Assembly: GCA_947452525.1 (NCBI GenBank)
Contig: CANGCW010000026.1
Span: 1 to 10,398, forward strand
Length of the DNA stretch: 10,398 bases
Direction of reading: 5' to 3'
Origin: Actinomycetota bacterium
Lineage (GTDB): Bacteria; Actinomycetota; Actinomycetes; Nanopelagicales; Nanopelagicaceae
Shown: piece by piece, positions 1-6,581 of the stretch
Numbering within the stretch: the first letter of the stretch is position 1
How the letters are laid out: each line of letters opens with the position of its first letter
Translations under genes and position numbers: made by a program
Notes under the pieces: generated by a model
Seen by the model: the letters and a program-made list of their open reading frames with translations, nothing else
Database searches by the model: none
What the model was told of the DNA's origin: nothing

Positions 1-1
1 C

Positions 2-544
2 GCCATTGCGATATCGACTATCGCCTTCTCATTCCTACGGATGTCGGTGGCTCTGCGCACCGCACACCGAGCGCGTGATGATCGCGAGTTGGCGCATATC
101 GATGAACTCACCGGGCTACCAAATCGTCGACGATTCGTCGCAGAACTCGCTGCTCTCGAGGCCGGTGTCACTGGTGCAGTGCTCTTATTGGATTTAGATG
201 GCTTTAAGCCGATCAACGACCAACAGGGCCACGATGTGGGCGACCAACTTCTGCGCCATATCTCTCGGCGGTTTGCGCGAGCACTTGCACCAGGAGATTT
301 ACTGGCAAGACTCGGCGGAGATGAGTTTGGAGCAATCATCCATGGTGATGGGTTTGAGGCTTCTGAAGCGCTGCTCGCAGCGTTGAGTTATCCCGTGCAC
401 CTTGCAACGGGATCGATAAAGGTTGGCGCATCTATCGGTTTCATTGAGAATGATGGCAGAGGCGAACTTTTGAAGCGTTGCGATGATGCAATGTATGGGG
501 CAAAGCGCGCTGGCGGTGGGATTAAGAGCTGGGCTGCTCTTTAA
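2..544 (+). CDS. Diguanylate cyclase, GGDEF domain (5'-truncated by window edge)
   Basis: Predicted to condense two GTP into the second messenger cyclic di-GMP at the inner face of the membrane. The frame is open to the window edge, so the true start lies outside. The first visible residues (AIAISTIAFSFL, then basic residues) look like the end of a membrane helix, followed by a short linker and one complete GGDEF domain. Visible family marks are DELTGLPNRR (nt 101-130), the metal and GTP site DLDGFK..ND..GHDVGD, the active-site GGDEF itself at nt 314-328, and the late block DAMYGAKRAGG. Catalysis should therefore be intact. The inhibitory I-site, normally RxxD five residues before GGDEF, reads APGD, so the arginine is missing. 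No EAL domain follows and the protein ends just after the cyclase fold. The last 23 bp overlap the end of the convergent photolyase gene. The sensory part is outside the window and the input signal is unknown. Confidence 0.93.
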   Translation, partial: AIAISTIAFSFLRMSVALRTAHRARDDRELAHIDELTGLPNRRRFVAELAALEAGVTGAVLLLDLDGFKPINDQQGHDVGDQLLRHISRRFARALAPGDLLARLGGDEFGAIIHGDGFEASEALLAALSYPVHLATGSIKVGASIGFIENDGRGELLKRCDDAMYGAKRAGGGIKSWAAL

Positions 545-1868
545 TCTCTTCCAGGCGCGCCAACGATTCAACGCGCTCTTTCGCGTGATCAACAATGGGA
601 TCTGGGTAACCGTGGTCAAGGCCACCGATCACCTTCCATGGTTCGTGAATCTTATCGCCTGATAGGTGATGAAGTTCAGGAACATAGCGACGGATATAGA
701 CGCCATCGGGATCGAACTTGCGACCCTGCTCAATGGGATTGAAGACGCGATAGTACGGTGAAGCATCTGTGCCGCAACCAGCGGTCCATTGCCAGCCGTG
801 CGCATTGCTGGCAACGTCGTAATCGATAAGGTGCTGTTCGAAGAAGCGTTCACCAAGCTGCCACTCGAGGTGGAGATCCTTCACGAGGAATGAAGCGACG
901 ACCATTCGACTCCGGTTATGCATCCAGCCCTCATTGAGCATCTGGCGCATTGCAGCATCGACAAACGGGTAGCCAGTCGTTCCGCTCTTCCATCTCTCAA
1001 ACTTCTCACCCGGCTCGTCATAACGCATCGCGGTAAAACGAGGCGCGTAGTACTCAGTATCAGTCGTCGGATAGTTGAAGAGAACATCCGCATAGAACTC
1101 ACGCCACGCTATCTCTTTCCGATACGTAATCTCACCATCGCTGTTGCCTAAGGTCGCAAGCAGGGTGCGTGGGTGAATCTCGCCAAACTTTAAGTGCGCG
1201 CTAAGGCGACTTGTTCCATCAACACCAGGAACATTGCGCATCTCGTTGTACTCGTGGAGATGGCTCTTCGACCACTCTTTCCAACGAAGCAATGCGGCAT
1301 GCTCACCTGCAGGAGATATGTGCGATCCTTCAGGAAGGTGCCAATGTGGAAACTCTTGATGCTCTTTCAGCGGCTCAACTGCGTTGATTACCTTCGGTGC
1401 GGCAACTGGTGCGCGCCAGCCGTGTGTTACCCAACCCTTATAAAACGGCGTATAGACGCGATAATTCGTGCCATCGGGTTTGCGGACTCGCCCTGGTGCA
1501 ACGGCGTAAGGACTTCCAGTGCGAATCAACGGAATACCTGCCGCTTCTACAGCGAGATCGCGTGCACGACCAAGTGGCTCATACTCTTCAGAGATATGTA
1601 CATCACTCGCGTTATACAACTCTTGCATCTTCTTCAAAACTTCGATGGGCTTACCTTGGACAATGTGGAGTCTGACATCTAGCGATCGATTAAGTTCGCG
1701 CAGAGAGTTTGCAAGATAGGCCAACCTCTTCGTACCCGCACTCGCAAAGAACTTTTCGTCAAGGATAAAGAGAGGAATAATCTCATCGGACTCTGCGAGT
1801 GATGCAAGAAGTGCAGGATGATCACCAATACGGAGATCTCGTCGGAACCACATTATTGAACGCTTCAT
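522..1868 (-). CDS. phrB: Deoxyribodipyrimidine photo-lyase (class I CPD photolyase)
   Basis: Repairs UV-induced cyclobutane pyrimidine dimers using blue light, with FADH- as catalytic cofactor. The protein is 448 residues, usual for class I. It opens with the photolyase/cryptochrome signature MWFRRDLRIGDHPAL (6-20) of the N-terminal antenna domain. The C-terminal FAD domain shows TSRLSAHLKFGEIHPR (219-234), KEIAWREFYADVLF (251-264), TGYPFVDAAMRQ (298-309), GWMHNRSRM (314-322) and GWQWTAGCGTDASPYYRVFNP (two halves, 358-368 and 369-378). The ATG at 1868 is chosen because family members start this way. An in-frame upstream start at 1913 would add 15 unrelated residues and run into the divergent esterase gene. 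A Shine-Dalgarno-like AAAGGA lies 11 nt upstream. By alignment from memory to E. coli PhrB, the outer tryptophan of the photoreduction triad is Tyr283 here, while W336 and W359 match the other two. The antenna pigment cannot be told from the sequence. Its 3' end overlaps the GGDEF gene. Confidence 0.96.
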   Translation of the reverse strand: MKRSIMWFRRDLRIGDHPALLASLAESDEIIPLFILDEKFFASAGTKRLAYLANSLRELNRSLDVRLHIVQGKPIEVLKKMQELYNASDVHISEEYEPLGRARDLAVEAAGIPLIRTGSPYAVAPGRVRKPDGTNYRVYTPFYKGWVTHGWRAPVAAPKVINAVEPLKEHQEFPHWHLPEGSHISPAGEHAALLRWKEWSKSHLHEYNEMRNVPGVDGTSRLSAHLKFGEIHPRTLLATLGNSDGEITYRKEIAWREFYADVLFNYPTTDTEYYAPRFTAMRYDEPGEKFERWKSGTTGYPFVDAAMRQMLNEGWMHNRSRMVVASFLVKDLHLEWQLGERFFEQHLIDYDVASNAHGWQWTAGCGTDASPYYRVFNPIEQGRKFDPDGVYIRRYVPELHHLSGDKIHEPWKVIGGLDHGYPDPIVDHAKERVESLARLEEIKEQPSS

Positions 1869-1892
1869 AGTTAGGTCTATCCTTTCACTATG
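1866..1892. promoter_or_regulatory. Shared divergent start region of photolyase and esterase
   Basis: The two divergent start codons (minus-strand ATG at 1868-1866, plus-strand ATG at 1890-1892) are separated by only 21 bp. The segment is bounded by a perfect 6-bp inverted repeat, CATAGT (1866-1871) and ACTATG (1887-1892), each arm holding one start codon. On the plus strand TATCCT (1878-1883) sits six bases before the esterase ATG and no Shine-Dalgarno site is present, which fits a leaderless mRNA. On the minus strand AAAGGA (1885-1880) could serve as photolyase ribosome binding site. Any -35 boxes must lie inside the opposing coding regions. The promoter assignment is inference from spacing and weak hexamers. 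Confidence 0.45.
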
Positions 1893-2732
1893 AGCGAGCA
1901 AATGCACTATCAAGTCCGTGGCCTGCCGGGCTCTGTTACGCGCGCCTCATTTAATGGCCGAAGAGTTGATTATTGGGCTCCTGAGGGCGGTAGTGATCGC
2001 CTCCTGCTCGCCCATGATGGCCAGAATATCTTTGATAAGAAAAGCGCGACCCGCGGCACCACGTGGGAGCTAGCACAGCATGCCATCGCGATTTCTCAAG
2101 AGTTCAATGTGCGACCACCACTTGTCATTGGTGTCTTTCATAGCGGAAGCTCCGAGGATCCCTTTGGCCGCGCAAAAGACTTAGCCCCGCAGCATCCATT
2201 TCAGAATGGCGTTACTCCCATCCTTGGACGTTCCGGTTTCTGGCAGCGTGAACAACCTTCGTTCCCGCTCGATGAGATTCGCTCAGATAGATACCTCGCC
2301 GAGATCGTTGATCAAGTAATTCCAACAATTGCAAAATATACGAACTCACAAATTGACCCAAGAAAGTCCGCGATGCTCGGTTCAAGTATGGGTGGCCTCG
2401 CAACGTTATATGGAGTGAATAAATATCCTCAATACTTTCAGACGGCGCTCTCATTCTCACCCCACTGGATTATCGGTGAGAATCCCTTGGTGGAATCACT
2501 ACTTACTCCCCTGACACCGATAAAGATTTCACGGTTATGGATGAGTCGAGGAACGAAGGGTCACGATAAGAATTACGGTCCATTTCAAGATTATGCAGAC
2601 AAAATTGCTCTAGCAAATGGCTGGCGATCGGGCGTGAACTTCTTACATAAGGTCTATCCACGCACTGGACACAATGAGAAATCCTGGCGAAGCTACTTAT
2701 CGGAGGCGCTCCGCTTCTGGCTACACCCTTAA
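1890..2732 (+). CDS. Alpha/beta-hydrolase esterase (PF00756-like, enterochelin/S-formylglutathione esterase superfamily)
   Basis: A 280-residue serine hydrolase of the putative esterase family. Its substrate is not evident. The nucleophile elbow is GSSMGG at residues 164-169, with Ser166 as predicted nucleophile. The catalytic His is probably His261 (RTGHNEKSW), and Asp226 (RGTKGHDKNYG) is a candidate acid. The family motif LLLAHDGQNIFD (38-49) gives the oxyanion-side strand typical of these esterases. There is no signal peptide or membrane segment, so a cytoplasmic location is expected. The start at 1890 has no Shine-Dalgarno site and is probably leaderless. It diverges from the photolyase and converges on a GH13 glucanase, with 15 bp between stop codons. 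The glucanase context makes an acylated sugar or oligosaccharide a possible substrate, but it is transcribed from the other strand and the link is weak. Family call is firm, function open. Confidence 0.88.
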   Translation: MSEQMHYQVRGLPGSVTRASFNGRRVDYWAPEGGSDRLLLAHDGQNIFDKKSATRGTTWELAQHAIAISQEFNVRPPLVIGVFHSGSSEDPFGRAKDLAPQHPFQNGVTPILGRSGFWQREQPSFPLDEIRSDRYLAEIVDQVIPTIAKYTNSQIDPRKSAMLGSSMGGLATLYGVNKYPQYFQTALSFSPHWIIGENPLVESLLTPLTPIKISRLWMSRGTKGHDKNYGPFQDYADKIALANGWRSGVNFLHKVYPRTGHNEKSWRSYLSEALRFWLHP

Positions 2733-2747
2733 CCCTGTGAAGGGAGT

Positions 2748-4577
2748 TCAAGCCTTCTCTAGCCGCCAGACGTGCACGCCTGCCTCATGTGGGCGGAAGT
2801 GAATAGCGCTCGCATGTGAAGCGGCGCCCACTTCCCCGCCATCTCCGATAATTAACTGATCCAGGCTGTAGCCGTACTGCGCTAGATTGATGGAGATATT
2901 GCAGACCTCGCGGTTAACAACGATGAGCAATTGCTCACCCTTAGTCTCACGAAGATATGCGATGTAGTCGTTCTCTGCCGCGATAAATCGAAGGCCGCCC
3001 TCAGCAAGCGCCTTGCTGTTGCGACGGAGATGAACGAGGGCTGTAACTAACCCTAAGAACTTCTTATCCCACTTATCGGTATCGTCCCAAGGAATAGTGC
3101 GACGAGCATCCTCACCCCATGCTCCCTCGATACCGATCTCATCGCCAGCGAAGATGGATGGAACGCCTGGATAGGTCATCAAGAGGCCCATCGCAGCGAA
3201 GTGGCGACCACGGTCACCATTAACAACATTGCGGAATCGAGCTGTGTCATGTGAATCCAAGAGAATCATGCTCGCGTTCAACGCGCGCCATGGAATATTT
3301 CCATTGAATTGCACCATTGATTGAACGAGTGCGCCGCCACCGAAAGATGGGACATCAGTTGGAAGACCGAAGAAACCGCCTTGAGTATTCGGCTTCTTAG
3401 ATAACCAGCCCCAGACTGGTCGCATAAATCCGTTGTAATTCATCGTGCCGTGCCAACCGAAACCATCGAGATCGTTCGGGAAGTTATCTGCATTCTCTGC
3501 AACGAGCCAGGCATCAGGATTGGTCTCATCCATCGCCTTACGAATTCCGCGGATGACTTCCTGATTAATATCTTGTTCGCGATAGCGTCCGGTCATATTG
3601 CCGACATCGATACGCCAACCGGCCATCCCCTTCTTCGGACCGACCCACTTACGGACGATGGAGTTCTTTCCCTCGTACATGCGGCGGCGAAGTTCGGCAG
3701 ATGTGTAATTCAACTTAGGAAGCGAGGCGAGACCCCACCATCCTTCATATCCATGCTCTACCGATTTATCCCAGTAGAAGAATGAACGTTCTTTCGATTT
3801 CTTGTCGGCGAGAGCCTTACGAATCCATGGGTGGCCAGCGCCGCAGTGATTAGTCGTCAGATCGCCCATGATGCGGATTCCAGCGCGCTTTGCGCTGCGT
3901 TGGAGACGCTCCATCGCTTCGTCACCGCCGAGCACAGGGTCAACCTCGTCGAAGCTGCTTGCGTCATAACGGTGCGTTGAGCGGGCAGCAAAGAATGGGG
4001 TGAAGTAGATGCCATTAACGCCGAGGTCGGAGAGGTGATCTAAGTGCTGGCGGACGCCATCGAGATCGCCGCCGAAGTACTCAACGCCGGTTGTTGCATC
4101 TTTGCCTTTAGGCAGGTCGTTCCAATCGCGTGGAACATAAATCTTCGGGATCTTGTACTTCGCGCCTGATGAGGCGAAACGATCAGGAAAGATTTGATAG
4201 AAGACGCTCGATGCAATCCACTTTGGATATGCCGGCTTTGCGAAGATCGCAAAGTCTTGGGCGCTTGATACTTCATTGGGATGGACACCTGAAGCGTTCA
4301 ACCACTCGTACTTATTCGTCCCGGTGAGAAGGAAGCGGTAACGAGCGCTCTCATTGATGATGGCGACCTTGGTGCTCCACCACTGCTCTTGATCGGTCGA
4401 GGAGATGACCTTTAAGTCATAGTGGCGTGGTTCACCATCTTGGAAGATGCGAACGAGAATCGAGGTTGCGCCGTAACCCTTCGGGGTGCGAACTCGGAGC
4501 TCCACTTGCTCGCCAAGTTTCGGCGCAGCGTTACTTACATAGAGCGGGCTTCCGTCATGATGAGGTGTTCTCTCCAC
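2748..4577 (-). CDS. GH13 alpha-glucan hydrolase, cyclomaltodextrinase/neopullulanase/maltogenic amylase type
   Basis: Predicted to hydrolyse alpha-1,4 (and perhaps alpha-1,6) bonds in maltodextrins, cyclodextrins or pullulan fragments inside the cell, as no signal peptide is visible. The 609 residues comprise an N-terminal beta-sandwich of about 115 residues (CBM34/E-set-like), then the catalytic barrel opening with SVFYQIFPDRF (124-134), then a C-terminal beta domain from about 520. The conserved GH13 regions are present: DLTTNH (239-244), GWRIDVGNM (320-328, nucleophile Asp324), VAENAD (359-364, acid/base Glu361) and LLDSHD (439-444, stabiliser Asp444). FGGDLDGV (168-175) and FAGDEIG (476-482) are also typical. 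The start is GTG at 4577, with GGGAAGGA (4592-4585) seven bases upstream. It follows citrate synthase on the same strand after 60 bp with no obvious terminator, so co-transcription is possible. The exact specificity within GH13_20-like enzymes cannot be read off. Confidence 0.92.
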   Translation of the reverse strand: MERTPHHDGSPLYVSNAAPKLGEQVELRVRTPKGYGATSILVRIFQDGEPRHYDLKVISSTDQEQWWSTKVAIINESARYRFLLTGTNKYEWLNASGVHPNEVSSAQDFAIFAKPAYPKWIASSVFYQIFPDRFASSGAKYKIPKIYVPRDWNDLPKGKDATTGVEYFGGDLDGVRQHLDHLSDLGVNGIYFTPFFAARSTHRYDASSFDEVDPVLGGDEAMERLQRSAKRAGIRIMGDLTTNHCGAGHPWIRKALADKKSKERSFFYWDKSVEHGYEGWWGLASLPKLNYTSAELRRRMYEGKNSIVRKWVGPKKGMAGWRIDVGNMTGRYREQDINQEVIRGIRKAMDETNPDAWLVAENADNFPNDLDGFGWHGTMNYNGFMRPVWGWLSKKPNTQGGFFGLPTDVPSFGGGALVQSMVQFNGNIPWRALNASMILLDSHDTARFRNVVNGDRGRHFAAMGLLMTYPGVPSIFAGDEIGIEGAWGEDARRTIPWDDTDKWDKKFLGLVTALVHLRRNSKALAEGGLRFIAAENDYIAYLRETKGEQLLIVVNREVCNISINLAQYGYSLDQLIIGDGGEVGAASHASAIHFRPHEAGVHVWRLEKA

Positions 4578-4637
4578 TCCTCATTCCTTCCCGTGAGTTA
4601 CGCGATCTTTCCCTGAAAATTTCGAGGGAGGATGCGA

Positions 4638-5753
4638 CTAGCTGTGAAGTGCTGCGACGCTCTCATCCCAACCCTGTACATCGCTGGCCATACGAGGGCC
4701 ATGACCGATGTAACGAGCTGACGGGCGAACAAGGCGGCCTGTGCGCTTCTGCTCAAGAATATGTGCTGACCAACCAGCGGTGCGTGCACATGTAAACATT
4801 GATGTGAAGAGTGGCGCTGGAACCTCTGCGAAGTCGAGGACGATTGCGGCCCAGAACTCAACATTGGTCTCAAGGACGCGCTCTGGATGGCGCTCGTGCA
4901 GTTCAGCAAGTGCTGCCTTCTCAAGCGCGAGTGCAACTTCATAACGAGGCGCACCGAGCTCTTGTGCTGTGCGGCGAAGGGTACGTGCGCGTGGATCCTC
5001 TGCGCGATAGACGCGATGGCCGAAGCCCATCAAACGCTCGCCACGATCCATGATGCCCTTAACGTATGCGCGAGCATCGCCAGACTTCTCAACTTCTTCA
5101 ATCATTCCGAGAACGCGTGATGGAGCACCACCGTGAAGTGGGCCTGACATCGCGCCGATTGCGCCAGACATTGATGCAGCAACATCAGCACCAGTTGATG
5201 CAATAACGCGCGCTGTAAATGTTGATGCATTCATTCCATGCTCTGCAGCAGAGACAAAGTAGGCATCGATTGCGCGGACATGCTTGGGATCAGGCTCTCC
5301 GCGCCAACGGATCATCATGCGCTCTGTAACAGTGTGCGCCTTATCGATCTCTGATTGCGGAACTGGTGGAAGTACAACGCCGCGCGCTGCCTGAGCCAAG
5401 TATGAGAGAACAGTGACTGAGGTGCGTGCAAGATCGCTACGAGCTTCTTCATCAGAGATATCGAGAAGTGGCTTGAAGCCCCATGCCGGAGCGAGCATCG
5501 CGATAGCAGATTGGATATCCACGCGAACATCACCTGAGTGAACAGGGAGTGGGAATGATTCAGCAGGTGGCAGGCCCGGGTTGAATTGATCATCAACGAG
5601 AAGACCCCATGCGTTACCAAAGGAGACGCGACCTACGAGGTCCTCAATATCTACGCCGCGGTAACGGAGTGCGCTACCTTCCTTATCTGGCTCTGCGATT
5701 GTTGATTCAAATGCAATGACGCCTTCGAGACCTGGCTTGAAATCATCCGACAC
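4638..5753 (-). CDS. citA: Citrate synthase 2 (CitA-type)
   Basis: Condenses acetyl-CoA with oxaloacetate to citrate, or possibly propionyl-CoA in the methylcitrate reaction, in the cytoplasm. At 371 residues it matches the short dimeric bacterial form. Visible active-site blocks are ALRYRGVDIEDL (28-39), AAEHGMNASTFTARV (169-183, His172), GPLHGGAPSRV (204-214, His207), GFGHRVYRAEDPRA (243-256, His246) and TNVEFWAA (296-303). In the last block Glu299 occupies the place of the usual catalytic Asp of NVDF. I believe this is shared by actinobacterial CitA proteins, but it is not the textbook residue. The C-terminal block SMFTCARTAGWSAHILEQ (318-335) is typical. The GTG start at 5753 is fixed by AGGGGAG (5766-5760) six bases upstream. 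It diverges from pdxH and may read through into the GH13 gene. Whether this is the main citrate synthase depends on whether a gltA exists elsewhere. Confidence 0.94.
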   Translation of the reverse strand: MSDDFKPGLEGVIAFESTIAEPDKEGSALRYRGVDIEDLVGRVSFGNAWGLLVDDQFNPGLPPAESFPLPVHSGDVRVDIQSAIAMLAPAWGFKPLLDISDEEARSDLARTSVTVLSYLAQAARGVVLPPVPQSEIDKAHTVTERMMIRWRGEPDPKHVRAIDAYFVSAAEHGMNASTFTARVIASTGADVAASMSGAIGAMSGPLHGGAPSRVLGMIEEVEKSGDARAYVKGIMDRGERLMGFGHRVYRAEDPRARTLRRTAQELGAPRYEVALALEKAALAELHERHPERVLETNVEFWAAIVLDFAEVPAPLFTSMFTCARTAGWSAHILEQKRTGRLVRPSARYIGHGPRMASDVQGWDESVAALHS

Positions 5754-5894
5754 GTGAGACTCCCCTGTAATAATCCGCGCCTACATCGCTGGAGGCATGG
5801 GCCTATTCTGCTCCTAGCCGCCTAGTGCTACCAACCCGATTCGGTTAGATTTGCGGGGCGGACCCTCATAGCGAAAGTGACCTGTAATACATTT
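5754..5894. promoter_or_regulatory. Divergent intergenic region between citA and pdxH
   Basis: This is the longest gene-free stretch in the window (141 bp) and must hold the control regions for citrate synthase (leftward) and pdxH-serC (rightward). I see no open frame of worth. On the plus strand TAATAC (5885-5890) is the best -10 candidate for pdxH, with no convincing -35 box. On the minus strand there is a strong ribosome binding site for citA (5766-5760) and only weak -10 candidates. An interrupted palindrome CCGA-T-TCGG lies at 5836-5844 and a CCTAG-CCG-CCTAG direct repeat at about 5813-5825. Both are operator-like but short. Assignment as a regulatory region follows from gene orientation, and the individual boxes are guesses. 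Confidence 0.5.
5885..5890 (+). promoter_or_regulatory. Candidate -10 box for pdxH-serC
   Basis: TAATAC lies four bases before the ATG at 5895 and sixteen before the ATG at 5907. No Shine-Dalgarno site precedes either ATG, so a leaderless or near-leaderless transcript is expected. A matching -35 box is not evident. Confidence 0.35.
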
Positions 5895-6560
5895 ATGGAT
5901 AATCCAATGGAACGAGAGCAGATTCGGGCGATGCGCCGCTCCTACGGCGAGGCCGGGCTAGAGGCCGTCAGCGCCGACCCGATCGAGCAATTCCTCCTCT
6001 GGCTAGCCGAGGCTCACGCGAATCCATATATCGTCGAGGCGAATGCAATGGTCCTCTCGACTGGTGGCGGGGAGAAGATCACCTCGCGAACTGTTCTACT
6101 GAAAGATGTAACGAGTGCCGGCTTCTCCTTCTTTACTAATTACAGCTCTCGCAAGGCCGAAGCAATTGAAGCATCGCCACATGTTGCACTCCTCTTCCCT
6201 TGGTATGCGATGGAGCGACAGGTGCAGATCCAAGGTGTTGCCACGAAGGTAAGTGCGCAAGAGAGCGATGATTACTTCGCGACGCGTCCATGGGGCAGCC
6301 AGATCGGCGCGTGGGCAAGTTCGCAATCTCAAATTTTGGATACGCGTTCAACTCTGGAAGAGCGATATGCAAAGTATGCGCAAGAGTATCCCGAGGGCAG
6401 CGCAGTGCCACGGCCTCCGCACTGGGGCGGCTACACCGTTGCACCCACTACGATTGAACTCTGGCAGGGGCGGTATTCAAGGTTGCATGACCGCGTGAGA
6501 TATATACAGTCAACAGATTCTGGCAATGGCGCTTGGAAAACAATTCGATTATTTCCATAA
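5895..6560 (+). CDS. pdxH: Pyridoxamine/pyridoxine 5'-phosphate oxidase
   Basis: FMN enzyme that oxidises pyridoxamine 5'-phosphate or pyridoxine 5'-phosphate to pyridoxal 5'-phosphate (PLP) in the cytoplasm. Counting from the ATG at 5895 it is 221 residues, normal for the family. It shows MRRSYGEAGL (13-22), DPIEQFLLWL (28-37), the FMN block SRTVLLKDV (64-72) with FFTNYSSRKAEAI (79-91), RQVQIQG (108-114), RPWGSQIGAWAS (131-142) and the substrate and FMN loop RLHDR (196-200), ending in RLFP where RLxP is usual. Start choice is uncertain: GTG at 5877 adds six residues, and ATG at 5907 removes four. The conserved part begins just after residue 5, so all are possible. serC follows after 21 bp on the same strand, a likely operon in which PdxH provides the cofactor SerC needs. 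Many actinobacteria make PLP directly by PdxS/PdxT, so the role here may be salvage. Confidence 0.94.
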   Translation: MDNPMEREQIRAMRRSYGEAGLEAVSADPIEQFLLWLAEAHANPYIVEANAMVLSTGGGEKITSRTVLLKDVTSAGFSFFTNYSSRKAEAIEASPHVALLFPWYAMERQVQIQGVATKVSAQESDDYFATRPWGSQIGAWASSQSQILDTRSTLEERYAKYAQEYPEGSAVPRPPHWGGYTVAPTTIELWQGRYSRLHDRVRYIQSTDSGNGAWKTIRLFP

Positions 6561-6581
6561 TTCTTAACGAATGGGCAACTC

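Noticed and set aside
1194..1682. 162-codon open frame on the plus strand
   Set aside because: It lies wholly opposite the photolyase gene, whose motifs are unmistakable, and its translation shows no family features.
1869..1913. Upstream start at 1913 adding 15 residues to the photolyase
   Set aside because: The extra residues are not family-like and would overlap the start of the divergent esterase. The ATG at 1868 matches the usual photolyase N-terminus.
2733..2744. CCCT-GTGA-AGGG hairpin between the esterase and GH13 stops as a terminator
   Set aside because: A 4-bp stem with no following U-run. It fills the 15-bp gap neatly but is not strong enough to annotate.
3450..3785. 111-codon open frame on the plus strand
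   Set aside because: Antisense to the GH13 catalytic domain, with no recognisable motif or ribosome binding site.
4578..4637. Terminator between citA and the GH13 gene
   Set aside because: CCCT/AGGG arms around an AT-rich core form only a poor stem. The segment mainly provides the ribosome binding site of the GH13 gene.
4427..4795. 122-codon plus-strand frame spanning the citA/GH13 gap
   Set aside because: Most of it is antisense to two well-supported genes and its composition is basic and low in family-like features.
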